Assembly: GCF_008726925.1 (NCBI RefSeq)
Contig: NZ_VYWO01000001.1
Span: forward strand, 744,001-808,000
Reading direction: 5' to 3'
Length of the DNA stretch: 64,000 bases
DNA from: Aerococcus sanguinicola
Lineage (GTDB): Bacteria > Bacillota > Bacilli > Lactobacillales > Aerococcaceae
Both the position numbers and the translations under genes were made by a program. A model generated the notes under the pieces. The model ran no database searches, was not told the origin of the DNA, and saw only the letters and a program-made list of their open reading frames with translations. Positions 1 to 8,308 of this stretch are shown here, piece after piece (positions within the stretch are counted from its first letter, which is position 1; each line of letters starts with the position of its first letter).

Positions 1-311
1 GCGTCCTCAAGATAATAGCGGTTGGTCACATAGGTTCGGTCGGGCTGACCGTTGGCTTTGTACTTGTGAGCCGTTTGATAGTCTCGCCTAAGTCCTCCTT
101 CTTGATCAACCCGGACTGCGAAATCTAATTGGTTGAGGGCTTGGATGTCCTCTGTTTGGTCACGCCGATAACCTAGACTTGCCGCTACTAAACCGATAAC
201 CCCGCTCTTCGAGGGATATAAATCTGTATGGCGACTTTCGAAATGAGATTGTGTGCCCCAAGACTGTAAGGGACCGGCAAACTTCAAAACGATTGATTTC
301 ACCTTACTCAC
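1..311 (-). CDS. cas5e: Cas5e (CasD), type I-E Cascade subunit, 5' part only
   Basis: The frame starts at GTG 311 (a second GTG at 302 is possible) and stays open to the window edge, so only the first ~103 residues are visible. They contain LKFAGPLQSWG and HTDLYPSKSGVIGLVAASLG, the hallmark N-terminal motifs of Cas5e. In Cascade this RAMP protein holds the 5' handle of the crRNA. The gene overlaps the end of cas7 by 8 bases, as expected for translational coupling in the order cas3-cse1-cse2-cas7-cas5. cas6, cas1, cas2 and the CRISPR array would be expected beyond the left edge but cannot be seen. The family is certain; the start codon is less so. Confidence 0.93.
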   Translation of the reverse strand, partial: MSKVKSIVLKFAGPLQSWGTQSHFESRHTDLYPSKSGVIGLVAASLGYRRDQTEDIQALNQLDFAVRVDQEGGLRRDYQTAHKYKANGQPDRTYVTNRYYLED

Positions 312-1389
312 CTGCTTGATCTAATTGCTCTGCAAGCACCGGATCCATGGCTTCCTGGAGCTGGCTTAATGAATTGACTGTCTCTACACTAGCCAAGTCG
401 CTTGCATCCCCATCAAGATTGAGGTAGAAGGTCGCAATAGCTGGATCTAATAATTTTTCCGCCTTATTCACTTCTGCCAGTAAGCGATCAACAGAAGGAT
501 TAACAAAACCATCCTCTGCTCTAACTGGAGACTCGAAAGCAGTCACTAGGCTAAGTGGTCGGTCAGAGCGAAGCGAAAGCAGAACCGCCTGAGGAATCGT
601 TTGGTTGGCAAAAGTATTCACTTTCCCCGTAGGTAATGAATTTAGAAAGGCCTTGAGGAATAAGTTTAGGCTCCGTTGAAGCGTCTCTAAATCACCGCCT
701 AACTGTTGGAGAAATTCATGAACAGCGACATCCGCATAGCGATATAAGGTTGATGAATTGAATTCAATGGTTCCTAACATGCCAGCTCCCGCATTATCTT
801 CTTTACCATAATCATCAACCGCCGTATAGAAGTCAAATTCAGTCTGTACGGCATGGGTTGAAATAGCATGGGCAACCTGAGCGGAAGCATCTTCATTAAG
901 GGAAGGATCATCCGCTACCATCCGTCCAAACAGTGCGATATCAATGGCCGGATTTTCTTTTAAGAGGGCCTTCAATTCTTTCTTGTCTGTGACACCGTCA
1001 AGGGCAGCTTGGGCTAATTTTTCTGCTTGAATATCACCGAGGAAGAAGAGCGCCTTGGCGCGTTGGTCCTTGGTCTTTACGCCTGCTGCATTGATGGTTT
1101 TATCAGCTAGTGCCATGGCCTCTTCGTCGCTCATATCAGCTGATAATTTTTGAATTTTATGGGCAAGGTAACGCACAATCTCTAAGCTTCTGACCCCTAC
1201 ATTATCGAGAGCACCGAATTCCTTAAAGTAATCCCGCATAGCTCTCTTCCAAGCTTGTGAACTCACCCGAGCTCGTTGGACGCCACCGTATCTTGCTGTT
1301 TTCGGACTCCCTGTATCATCCCGGTTGATATTGGATGGCGGCAGGGTCTGGATGGCATGGATATCTAAAAATAAAGGTGATTTAGTCAT
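304..1389 (-). CDS. cas7e: Cas7e (Cse4/CasC), Cascade backbone subunit
   Basis: This 361-residue protein has the Cas7e N-terminus LPPSNINRDDTGSPK, followed by YGGVQRARVSSQAWKRAMR. Six copies of Cas7e form the helical backbone that coats the crRNA spacer in type I-E Cascade. I chose ATG 1389, with GGAG 7 bases upstream. The frame extends ten codons further upstream, but that extension (KRTKKRRL...) lies inside cse2 and does not resemble the family. The start overlaps the cse2 stop by 8 bases and the stop overlaps cas5, so the genes are tightly coupled. Confidence 0.95.
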   Translation of the reverse strand: MTKSPLFLDIHAIQTLPPSNINRDDTGSPKTARYGGVQRARVSSQAWKRAMRDYFKEFGALDNVGVRSLEIVRYLAHKIQKLSADMSDEEAMALADKTINAAGVKTKDQRAKALFFLGDIQAEKLAQAALDGVTDKKELKALLKENPAIDIALFGRMVADDPSLNEDASAQVAHAISTHAVQTEFDFYTAVDDYGKEDNAGAGMLGTIEFNSSTLYRYADVAVHEFLQQLGGDLETLQRSLNLFLKAFLNSLPTGKVNTFANQTIPQAVLLSLRSDRPLSLVTAFESPVRAEDGFVNPSVDRLLAEVNKAEKLLDPAIATFYLNLDGDASDLASVETVNSLSQLQEAMDPVLAEQLDQAGE

Positions 1390-2017
1390 TGTCAGTCTCC
1401 TTTTCTTTGTCCGTTTCATTACTTTGATAACTATAATAGGCTTTAGCCCAGCTCAAACGCAAACTTTCGACGTAGGGACGATCATGTTTAAAATCATAAC
1501 GGTCCCCTTTGACCTTATAAATATCGCGGCTCAAGCCTCCGAAGTTAATGGGAACTTCTGCTTTAGTTTTCGATTTAAGTAATTGTAGCATTTGCCGTAA
1601 GTGATACTTGAACTCTTCATAAGTCGTTGCTGTTATCATGGCATTAAAACGCCGGTCGGTTGCCACCTTATTTTCTTCATTTCTTCTTAAGTAAGCGAGC
1701 GAATGCCCAAAATTCTTGCGCCGATCGACTTCATCCGTCCATACTGCTTGATCCTTACCTTGTTGGTAGACCGCATAGAGTTGGAGGGTAAGCAGAATGG
1801 CTTCTTCTTGATCAGTTAAAATTGAGCTTTGCCCGAGATAGTCCTCCGGTATATTTTCAAAAATGAAGGGCCAAATTTCAATGCTTTGACTCATATCGCG
1901 TCCGATTGAATGCCTTAAGCTAGCTAATCTTGCCTTGGTTACGGGCTGGTCTAGGCTATGACTGAGCTGGTGTAAGAGCCGTTCAGTCACTTGCGATAGC
2001 TGAATTCTTTTTGTCAT
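1382..2017 (-). CDS. cse2: Cse2 (Cas11e, CasB), Cascade small subunit
   Basis: This 211-residue, mostly helical, basic protein lies between cse1 and cas7, the fixed place of the type I-E small subunit. The segment around FGHSLAYLRRNEENKVATDRRF carries the charged, Arg-rich helices that are typical of Cse2. Two copies line the belly of Cascade and stabilise the R-loop. It begins one base after the cse1 stop and overlaps cas7 by 8 bases. Cse2 is a fast-evolving family, so the assignment rests on similarity plus position. Confidence 0.93.
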   Translation of the reverse strand: MTKRIQLSQVTERLLHQLSHSLDQPVTKARLASLRHSIGRDMSQSIEIWPFIFENIPEDYLGQSSILTDQEEAILLTLQLYAVYQQGKDQAVWTDEVDRRKNFGHSLAYLRRNEENKVATDRRFNAMITATTYEEFKYHLRQMLQLLKSKTKAEVPINFGGLSRDIYKVKGDRYDFKHDRPYVESLRLSWAKAYYSYQSNETDKEKETDND

Positions 2018-2018
2018 G

Positions 2019-3704
2019 TCATTCCTCCTTTAAAGCTTTCCATAAGAACCGAGAAAATTTATTGTGGACCGTTGCAATATTCATCACTTCTTTGTCTTGG
2101 ACAATTCCCGTATAATCCCGTGGCCCCGCCTCGTTTATAATCTGACTGACTTGCTGGTTAATCAGGTCATAGAGGCAATCCTGCCAATCCTGAACCTTTT
2201 GATTCTTCGATTCATACATTTCTAAGGAGAGCAGCCAATCTCTGAAGGGCCGGTCAATCCTAAAGTAAACTTCTTCGATGTTTTGATTGATAAAGGCGTA
2301 ATACTTAGGATCATCACGCTTGATATTTCGTATCTGGTTGATGTCTTTGAGGAAATACTGGAAGTGGACCTCAACCATCTTCTTGGTTTTATCCACCGTA
2401 TCATTAATCCGTGGCATCCAGTTACTCTCCTTCACATCAATAAGGACAAACGAACGAATATCTAAGCGATCGCAAATCTCATCTACTGGTACCCAAGAAG
2501 TGGCATTGCCGTCGTCTTGCATGCTCACCGCGCGCAGGGTGATAACTTTGTCGCTAATCGTCTCATCTAATTTATTCAACCACTGGATAATCCCCGGCTG
2601 CCTCTGTTTTTCATCTTCAGCATCGGAATCTGGCAGAGCGAGTAAACCAAAGGACCGCCAAATCGCTTGACCTGGCCGGTGTTTACGCGGGGTAAAACGA
2701 CCCTTATTTTCTCCCGAATCGTTATGACGCCAAAGAGTCATCGGTTCGAGGAATTGGTTTGTATGCCTCAGATCGGGCAGCTTCACCAGCTGACATTCGA
2801 AGGGCTGGCTGAGGTCCGTTTCCGGATCAATATAAACGGCCCTTGACCACAGGGTATAGAGTTCAGCCAAATTATCTGGAGCAAAGTCTGTAAAATAACC
2901 TTCTATATTTTCAGCGGGAGCAAATTCCCAAGCCGGCTTCTGTTGCTTACCCCAAAATTTATCATAAGGATGAACAGCTATACAGTTTAAAAGTAAGGTT
3001 TCTAGTAAATTATCGCCCTCTAGATAAATACCGCCGATATCAAATAACCAGCCCTTAGAGGCCTTATACTTATCCTGACCAAAGATTACCTTGTCGGATA
3101 AACCAATATAGCCCTGCAAGGTAATCAACCATCGAGCAACTTCGCTTTCACTCAGGATTTCTTTATTCTTCTTCGCCGCATACTTGGGAGAGAAGAGGGC
3201 CGGTTTATTTCCACTTTCTGAAATTAACCGATTAATATTCTTACCCGACACACTCGAGGCCTTTTTCTTACTGATCTTATCTTCAGAAATTTCATCCGCC
3301 GCCACTTGCATAAAGGGATAAGCCTCATCAAAAAGATAAAAGCGGTCGTACCAGTGGTCGAGATAGCTGAAAATATTTTTGGGAAGTTCTTTATTTTCCC
3401 ACAATCTGTGCCAATCTTTTCTCAATTTTTTATATAATTTTTTTACATCATTACGATCTTCAGCATCCCAATCGTCCTGGTAGTGTGGTCTAAGATCACC
3501 CTCGAGATCAAAACGATCAAAAGCCGTCTGTAAGATAGACAGAAGAATTCTCAATACCGCAAAATTTTGCGTCTCTGTCTCCCCAGCTAAACGCTGGTAG
3601 AGATGGGCATTCTGGAAGACTTCTTTCAGTGAGACTTCCTGGTTTTGATCTTCTAGGTCTAGAACCTTGATCCAGGCTTCGTCAATCAAATTAAAGCGAC
3701 TCAT
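2019..3704 (-). CDS. cse1: Cse1 (Cas8e, CasA), Cascade large subunit
   Basis: A 561-residue protein starting MSRFNLIDEAWIKV, the classic Cse1 opening (FNLIDEPWIPV in many relatives). Cse1 recognises the PAM and recruits Cas3 to the R-loop. The length is near the family norm. The C-terminal four-helix bundle region ends FSRFLWKALKEE. The start ATG 3704 has AGGAGG 6 to 12 bases upstream and lies 14 bases inside the end of cas3, so cas3 and cse1 are translationally coupled. The fold seems intact and no frameshift is visible. Confidence 0.95.
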   Translation of the reverse strand: MSRFNLIDEAWIKVLDLEDQNQEVSLKEVFQNAHLYQRLAGETETQNFAVLRILLSILQTAFDRFDLEGDLRPHYQDDWDAEDRNDVKKLYKKLRKDWHRLWENKELPKNIFSYLDHWYDRFYLFDEAYPFMQVAADEISEDKISKKKASSVSGKNINRLISESGNKPALFSPKYAAKKNKEILSESEVARWLITLQGYIGLSDKVIFGQDKYKASKGWLFDIGGIYLEGDNLLETLLLNCIAVHPYDKFWGKQQKPAWEFAPAENIEGYFTDFAPDNLAELYTLWSRAVYIDPETDLSQPFECQLVKLPDLRHTNQFLEPMTLWRHNDSGENKGRFTPRKHRPGQAIWRSFGLLALPDSDAEDEKQRQPGIIQWLNKLDETISDKVITLRAVSMQDDGNATSWVPVDEICDRLDIRSFVLIDVKESNWMPRINDTVDKTKKMVEVHFQYFLKDINQIRNIKRDDPKYYAFINQNIEEVYFRIDRPFRDWLLSLEMYESKNQKVQDWQDCLYDLINQQVSQIINEAGPRDYTGIVQDKEVMNIATVHNKFSRFLWKALKEE

Positions 3705-6483
3705 TCTTTTCCTCCTTTTCCATGCTTAAACCAAATTTTGGGCTATAAGTGAGATGATAACCATGCAGGCTAAAACTATTAGTATCGTCCAATAAGACGC
3801 CTAGCTGACCCTTTAACCAAGGGGAGTCTTGCCAAGACCTAAAGTGTTTGGCGGTATAAGCTTCCAAGATTCGAATAACTTCATCGATATTGTAACCCTT
3901 ACTTAGGATGCCAGGTAACTTTATGGTCTCTTGGGCTAATCTTTTCGCTATGGTTGGATCTGCGACTTCTTCTGAAATATCGCGCTCATCACCTAATAAA
4001 CCGTATCCTTCTGCTAATTGCTTCAACAAGATCACTTCAATGGTCTCATCACTGTCTCGGACTTGGGCATAGCCCCCCGCTTCCGTCTGATCTGGACTAC
4101 CATTATTTAACCATCCGACCAGAGACTCTTCCTCATCATCCAATGAGAAATCTTCTACTGCTAATAAATATTCGCTAGCTTTACTTTTTTTAGCTTCTTT
4201 ACGCTCTACTTCCTTTGTCTCAGCTTTCTCAAGAGCTGGTTTCAGATCATCCGCCAGGTCAGGTTCGGCGCTGCCATAGACTTTTTGCACCAAGGGGGAG
4301 ATGTCTCCAGGTATATTTAATACTTTCGGTAGAAAAGCCTGGGTCCGGATCAATAGATTCTTTCCGTAGATACTCTTGGATCCCTTATCGAAGTCCAAGC
4401 TATCTGACAACCCCATAACATAGAAACGGGCTTCTTGGTGTTGGGATGGGCGGTGGATGGCATGGCGGTGGAGCCGGCCCATTCGTTGAATGAGTAAGTC
4501 CATGGGGGCTAAATCGCTGACCATGACATCGAAATCAATATCTAGGGATTGTTCAATCACCTGGGTACCAATAATAATCTTCTTAGCTGGCCGACCTGCT
4601 CCCTTACCAATGTCTTGGAGGAGCTGTCTTTCCTTCTTCTTGCGTTCCGTTGCAATGAAGGAAGCATGCAGGACATCGACCACGTCATCCCCATAGCGTG
4701 CCACACATTTTTGTGCCAAATCCTGGGCTTTTTTCACTGTATTGACCACAATGCCTACAACACCCTCACCCTTGAGCCAATTATCTAATTGGTCAAACAA
4801 TTGGTCTTCTTCAAATGGTTGAATTTCCACGGGATGGTTTTCTTGCGGTTCAAAGTCTGCGAATTGCTGGACACGCTTGCTATCTGAATAAGTCACTAGG
4901 GGATAAGCATCTTCTAGCAAGCCGTCTTCTGGCCACTGAATCTTCTCGTTTGTATCCCCTCGCTCTTGAAGATAAGATTTCACCATCTTTTTACGACTAG
5001 AAGCAGGGAGGGTCGCCGATAGGATGATAACCGGAACCCCATAAGCTCCCATTAGGCTCAGCGCCTGGTTTAAGTAAACATTCATATAGGCATCGCAAGC
5101 ATGGACCTCATCGATAATGACAACCTTCTTGCTAAAGCCTAGATGGCGCAGGGCCAGGTGTTTTTGCTTCAAGGCATTCAAGAGGAATTGGTCTACTGTT
5201 CCTACAACAAAGTCATCGAGGTTGGACGTCTTTCGTCCCTTAAACCACTGGTTGACTGTCACCGTGCCTAGTCCGCTCTCCCCATCAATATTAATATTCG
5301 AGGCAAGGCTCTCATAGTCTGGATTCAAGGCTGCCTTACCATGGACGAGTTGAAGCGATGTATCTTCCATATAATCATCACTCACTCGGGACAACCAATG
5401 GGAGACACGTGGAAAAATCCCATCAGATGTCGCTTGCGTAGGTAGGCCAAAGAATATCCCGCTCTGTCCCCGACGATTAGCCAGGACTTCTGCACCAACC
5501 AAGGCTGCCTCTGTCTTCCCTAGACCCATGGGTGCTTCTAAAATAAAGATTCCTGGATCTTCGACAGTCAATAACAATTCCGTAAACTTGCGTTGAAAAT
5601 CTCTTGGCACAAACGCCTGGTCGCTCTCCGGATCTCCAAATCGGTCATTATAGATGGCATCAACAGAAGCAATTTCTTGGAAATGGATAGGACGGGTCTT
5701 GAACCAGTGGCTGAAGCCCGAACGAATCCGCTGGTCTTGGTCAATAGCTACAGGATCATTGAAGTCAATTAAAGGAAAATAATGTTCATTACTTGCGATC
5801 CAGTCTGCCATGATTAAGAGGCCTGAATAGATCACTTGACCATTCTTACTAATTTGGGGCAGGTCCTCTACCCGGTCAAAACCCGAAAAGTCTAACGCCC
5901 AATCTAAAAGCCGCTTCTGCTCAGCTTCCCATAATTTATAAACGGGATGATTAGGATTAGGAACTTGGTAGTAATTTTCGCTATAGCCCCGCTGAAGTTT
6001 TAACGTTTTTGGCTCTGATACAGGCTTTCCATGGTGGCCACCAACTATCGAGGCAATCCCTCGGTTAACTCCCATTTTTTCAAGAATCACCTGGCCAACG
6101 GTAGCATGGGGCGTGCGTCCAACATCCCTAAATAGAGTATCACCCAAGCCCTCAAAGCCTTCAAATTCTAACTGTTCAATCAATTGTCGGTCTAAATCGG
6201 CGGAGTTGCTGAAGCCTTTTTTGGCCTGGAAACTCCCACAAATCTTGCCTAGGTCGTGGCTTGCACCCAAAAACACAGCCACTTGCTTAGCAACTTGTTC
6301 ATCCGGCTGGTTCAACGAATCGCTTAGGAGTTGACGCTGGCCGTCACTCAGCCAATGCTCCCAGAGTAAGCCCGAAACTTGGGCTGTATCCAAGGCATGT
6401 TGGCTGAGAGGCAGCCATAGATAGCGCCCGCCCTCTTCTTTCTTCTTAGCCCAGAAAACTGGGTTAACTGCGGTCTGAATAAT
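3691..6483 (-). CDS. cas3: Cas3 HD nuclease-helicase, type I-E, non-canonical start
   Basis: HD nuclease plus superfamily 2 helicase that degrades Cascade-marked DNA. Visible motifs: GASHDLGKICG and VGGHHG (HD), PMGLGKTEAA (Walker A), IIDEVHACDAY (DEVH), LSATLPAS, and IGTQVIEQSLDIDFD with QRMGRLHRH (motifs V and VI). The start is the oddity. The first ordinary start in frame is TTG 6393. However, the frame runs upstream through PVFWAKKKEEGG and LWLPLSQHALDTAQ, which match the conserved Cas3 N-terminus including the first HD-domain His. No ATG, GTG or TTG occurs before an in-frame TAG. GAGGAGAGG at 6487-6495 sits just before ATA/ATT/ATT codons, so I place the start at ATT 6483 (or 6480). Loss of an ATG by mutation is the alternative. 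Confidence 0.88.
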   Translation of the reverse strand: MIQTAVNPVFWAKKKEEGGRYLWLPLSQHALDTAQVSGLLWEHWLSDGQRQLLSDSLNQPDEQVAKQVAVFLGASHDLGKICGSFQAKKGFSNSADLDRQLIEQLEFEGFEGLGDTLFRDVGRTPHATVGQVILEKMGVNRGIASIVGGHHGKPVSEPKTLKLQRGYSENYYQVPNPNHPVYKLWEAEQKRLLDWALDFSGFDRVEDLPQISKNGQVIYSGLLIMADWIASNEHYFPLIDFNDPVAIDQDQRIRSGFSHWFKTRPIHFQEIASVDAIYNDRFGDPESDQAFVPRDFQRKFTELLLTVEDPGIFILEAPMGLGKTEAALVGAEVLANRRGQSGIFFGLPTQATSDGIFPRVSHWLSRVSDDYMEDTSLQLVHGKAALNPDYESLASNINIDGESGLGTVTVNQWFKGRKTSNLDDFVVGTVDQFLLNALKQKHLALRHLGFSKKVVIIDEVHACDAYMNVYLNQALSLMGAYGVPVIILSATLPASSRKKMVKSYLQERGDTNEKIQWPEDGLLEDAYPLVTYSDSKRVQQFADFEPQENHPVEIQPFEEDQLFDQLDNWLKGEGVVGIVVNTVKKAQDLAQKCVARYGDDVVDVLHASFIATERKKKERQLLQDIGKGAGRPAKKIIIGTQVIEQSLDIDFDVMVSDLAPMDLLIQRMGRLHRHAIHRPSQHQEARFYVMGLSDSLDFDKGSKSIYGKNLLIRTQAFLPKVLNIPGDISPLVQKVYGSAEPDLADDLKPALEKAETKEVERKEAKKSKASEYLLAVEDFSLDDEEESLVGWLNNGSPDQTEAGGYAQVRDSDETIEVILLKQLAEGYGLLGDERDISEEVADPTIAKRLAQETIKLPGILSKGYNIDEVIRILEAYTAKHFRSWQDSPWLKGQLGVLLDDTNSFSLHGYHLTYSPKFGLSMEKEEKNESL

Positions 6484-6506
6484 TATCCTCTCCTCACATA
6501 CAATAA

Positions 6507-6534
6507 GGCTAACCCCTGCTAACGCAGGAAGAAA
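6507..6534 (-). repeat. CRISPR-type repeat 2, degenerate
   Basis: Related to the unit at 6557-6584 (21 of 28 identical). The stem CCTGC/GCAGG is kept with loop GTTA, but the handle has drifted to GTTAGCC. That drifted end is complementary to bases just upstream of repeat 1. Confidence 0.6.
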
Positions 6535-6556
6535 AGATATTACCTAATCCATTTAA

Positions 6557-6584
6557 GGATCACACCTGCTGAAGCAGGCAGAAG
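6557..6584 (-). repeat. CRISPR-type repeat 1 (type I-E-like)
   Basis: A 28-nt unit with inverted arms CCTGC and GCAGG around a TTCA loop, ending in TGTGATCC in the direction of cas transcription. The GTGATCC end is the 5' handle seen in many Firmicutes type I-E crRNAs. It is probably close to the real array repeat of this strain, which is not in the window. Confidence 0.75.
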
Positions 6585-6592
6585 TTAGCCCT

Positions 6593-6621
6593 ATTATCTC
6601 ATTTAAAATCCTTGAATTCAA
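6593..6621 (-). promoter_or_regulatory. Promoter for the mini-CRISPR RNA
   Basis: On the minus strand TTGAAT (6621-6616), a 17-nt spacer and GATAAT (6598-6593). The predicted start is near 6586, at the edge of repeat 1. The promoter overlaps the last codons of the XRE gene. It could also serve cas3. Confidence 0.55.
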
Positions 6622-6787
6622 TTTTATAAATGGATACGAGATCTAGCAAATAATCAGCCGAGGGAAGACAACGTCCTCGCTCCCAATTGGCTATACTGCC
6701 AACCTGGACTCCAATTTTATTAGCTACCTCTTGTTGAGTTAAATTCAAATCTAAGCGGCTCTGTCTTAAAATTTCAGCTATTTTCAT
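6599..6787 (-). CDS. XRE-family helix-turn-helix regulator
   Basis: A 62-residue protein that is essentially one Cro/CI-type HTH domain: LRQSRLDLNLTQQEVANKIG, then VGSIANWERGRCLPSADYLL. It has no sensor domain. It is the first gene upstream of the CRISPR-Cas operon on the same strand, so it is a candidate regulator of cas expression. Its own leader holds a partial protospacer for the mini-CRISPR spacer, which puts it inside that putative circuit. GAGAGGG lies about 9 bases before the ATG. Whether it activates or represses cas genes cannot be told from sequence. Confidence 0.85.
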   Translation of the reverse strand: MKIAEILRQSRLDLNLTQQEVANKIGVQVGSIANWERGRCLPSADYLLDLVSIYKIEFKDFK

Positions 6788-6799
6788 TTTACGAACCCT

Positions 6800-6821
6800 C
6801 TCTTTTACATAATCTATTTAA
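6800..6821 (-). promoter_or_regulatory. Partial protospacer matching the mini-CRISPR spacer
   Basis: Read on the minus strand, this site matches the 22-nt mini-CRISPR spacer at positions 1-6, 8-12, 14-17 and 19, that is 15 of the first 17 and 16 of the first 19. It is immediately preceded 5' by GAA (6824-6822), a plausible type I-E PAM. It lies in the transcribed leader between the -10 box and the XRE start codon. The end of the spacer that matches is the seed end. Such a truncated match would fit Cascade binding without cleavage. Confidence 0.6.
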
Positions 6822-6842
6822 TTCAATTTACTTTACAACAGT

Positions 6843-6871
6843 ACTATAGCAATAAAAAAAATATTTTGCAA
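6843..6871 (-). promoter_or_regulatory. Promoter of the XRE gene (and possibly the cas operon)
   Basis: On the minus strand TTGCAA (6871-6866), a 17-nt spacer and TATAGT (6848-6843), a good sigma-A promoter. The predicted start is near 6836, about 15 bases upstream of the partial protospacer. Confidence 0.7.
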
Positions 6872-6971
6872 CCCAAAGATATTGAGGCCTCACAGCTTCC
6901 TCCTTCCCTGCAAAGCTCATTAGGCCCAGAGAGCTCCAAGCAAGGAAGATTTAATCCCACCATTCCAATAA

Positions 6972-7005
6972 AAAAATGCTGAAGCCAGAAAACTTCAGCA
7001 TTTTT
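6972..7005 (-). terminator. Intrinsic terminator after yeiH
   Basis: Perfect 13-bp stem AAAAATGCTGAAG/CTTCAGCATTTTT with an 8-base loop, flanked by A and T runs. It sits just after the yeiH stop and could act in both directions. The stretch between it and the XRE promoter (about 6872-6971) shows nothing else that I recognise. Confidence 0.85.
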
Positions 7006-7014
7006 CTTCATTTT

Positions 7015-8055
7015 TTACCATAAGCCCATAACATACTGGAGTCCCAGACTGACCAGGGTAATGGCAATCCAGCAGGCTGCCCCTAAGCCCAGGGCACTAG
7101 CCCCTGAACGCAGGAGTTTGACGAGATCCGTATTCAAACCAATCGCAGCCATGGCCCATACAATCAGGAACTTGCTGGCCCATTTGAAGGGAGCAAAGAG
7201 TCCTTCAGGTAGACCAAGAGCCAAGCAAATCGTTGTGAGTAAAGAAGCGAGGACAAAGTAAATAATAAATTGAGGTAGACTCGCCTTAATTTTTTGCCCC
7301 CAAGTTAGACCAGTTGGCGTCTCTTCCCCGTGGCGGCTGCGCCAGAAGCTCAATCCTAGCGTAATCGGAATAATAGCCAGGGTCCGGGTGAGTTTCACCG
7401 TAATCGCCTTATCGAGAGTCGCTGTCCCCAGATTAAAGAGACTGTCCCAGGTGGAAGCAGCGGCTGTCACAGAAGAGGTGTCATTGACCGCTGTCCCTGC
7501 GAAGATCCCGAAGGCTTCCCCGCTCGTCGTATCGAAGCCCAACCATTGTCCTAAACTTGGAAAAATTAGGGCGGCCAGGACATTAAAGAAGAAAATAACC
7601 GAAATTGCCTGGGCGACTTCCTCTTCTTCCGCTTCAATGACAGGGGCTGTTGCAGCAATCGCTGATCCTCCACAAATCGATGACCCAACCCCTACCAAGC
7701 TAGCTGTCTTCGTATCAATATTTAAATAACGGCTAAAAATAAAGGCTACCAAGAGGGCGATGGAAATGGTGGAGAGGATAATCGGTAAAGAAGTCACTCC
7801 CGTCTCAATAACGACAGAAAGATTGAGACCAAAACCGAGCAAGACCACAGCTGCTTGCAGTAAGACCTTACTCGAAAAGCGAATACCGGGTTGGAAGATC
7901 GCTCCTGCCTTCCAAAATAGCGCCAGTATCATCCCCATTAAAATAGCAAAAACAGGTCCGCCAATGATAGGAAAAGCCTGTCCCAAAAAGTGTGCAGGCA
8001 GGGCAATGGCTAAGGATAAGGCCAGGCCTGGCAACAAGTGACGATTAATTTTCAT
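7015..8055 (-). CDS. yeiH: YeiH/UPF0324 family putative exporter
   Basis: This 346-residue integral membrane protein has about ten hydrophobic segments and matches the YeiH (UPF0324, PSE) family, suggested to export sulfate; its substrate is not established. Conserved stretches include [18 protein letters not shown] and [19 protein letters not shown] chose ATG 8055 ([13 protein letters not shown]), with GAAGG upstream. The frame can be extended 27 codons, but that extension lies in an intergenic repeat and is not membrane-like. A terminator follows directly. It is monocistronic. Confidence 0.88.
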   Translation of the reverse strand: MKINRHLLPGLALSLAIALPAHFLGQAFPIIGGPVFAILMGMILALFWKAGAIFQPGIRFSSKVLLQAAVVLLGFGLNLSVVIETGVTSLPIILSTISIALLVAFIFSRYLNIDTKTASLVGVGSSICGGSAIAATAPVIEAEEEEVAQAISVIFFFNVLAALIFPSLGQWLGFDTTSGEAFGIFAGTAVNDTSSVTAAASTWDSLFNLGTATLDKAITVKLTRTLAIIPITLGLSFWRSRHGEETPTGLTWGQKIKASLPQFIIYFVLASLLTTICLALGLPEGLFAPFKWASKFLIVWAMAAIGLNTDLVKLLRSGASALGLGAACWIAITLVSLGLQYVMGLW

Positions 8056-8091
8056 AAGATGCCTTCTTTCTAAATCATAAGATGGGGCAAA

Positions 8092-8221
8092 AGTCTCGCC
8101 TTTTTCACGACGGATGCCAAAAGTCAGCCCTGGCATCCACTAGGCGAATTCAGGCGATCATCTCACAATGCTCGGCCTTCATTCACCCTCGTGGTCCAGG
8201 GCTGGTCGACTTTTGTCTCAC
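8092..8221. repeat. Intergenic repeat element, short copy (copy 1)
   Basis: About 130 bp with inverted ends GGGGCAAAAGTC and GACTTTTGTCTC. Inside, AAAAGTCAGCCCTG is mirrored by CAGGGCTGGTCGACTTTT. The end motifs match those of copies at 21490-21720 and 48689-49041; the middle differs. An open frame of 69 codons across it is a by-product of the palindromes. It occupies the gap between adcB and yeiH. Confidence 0.65.
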
Positions 8222-8308
8222 TTTATTTTCATTAAATCACAATGATCCATTAATTTCCAATCAATTTTATTTTCAAAAGGATCAGCGTTAGCTATCTTAA
8301 CTATTAAC

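Larger units (their letters stand above)
6507..6587 (-). ncRNA. Degenerate two-repeat mini-CRISPR (CreR-like RNA candidate)
   Basis: Two type I-E-like repeats flank a short spacer between the XRE gene and cas3. Read on the minus strand, repeat 1 (6584-6557) has stem CCTGC/GCAGG and the handle TGTGATCC, the usual Firmicutes I-E repeat end. Repeat 2 (6534-6507) matches it at 21 of 28 positions and has a degenerate handle. The spacer (6556-6535) is only 22 nt, against 32-33 for a normal I-E spacer. It matches the leader of the XRE gene (see 6800-6821). A promoter ends just upstream. Arms AATAAGGCTAAC (6502-6513) and GTTAGCCCTATT (6584-6595) could close the RNA into one stem. Its regulatory role is inferred. 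Confidence 0.7.

Noticed and set aside
1325..2670. Plus-strand open frames across cas7, cse2 and cse1
   Set aside because: They are shadows of the long minus-strand cas genes, without ribosome sites or recognisable motifs.
6490..6600. A regular CRISPR array
   Set aside because: Only two diverged repeats with a 22-nt gap are present; a working type I-E array needs near-identical repeats and 32-33-nt spacers.
8082..8291. A 69-codon plus-strand frame between yeiH and adcB
   Set aside because: It runs through the palindromic intergenic repeat, has no ribosome site and no protein-like composition.
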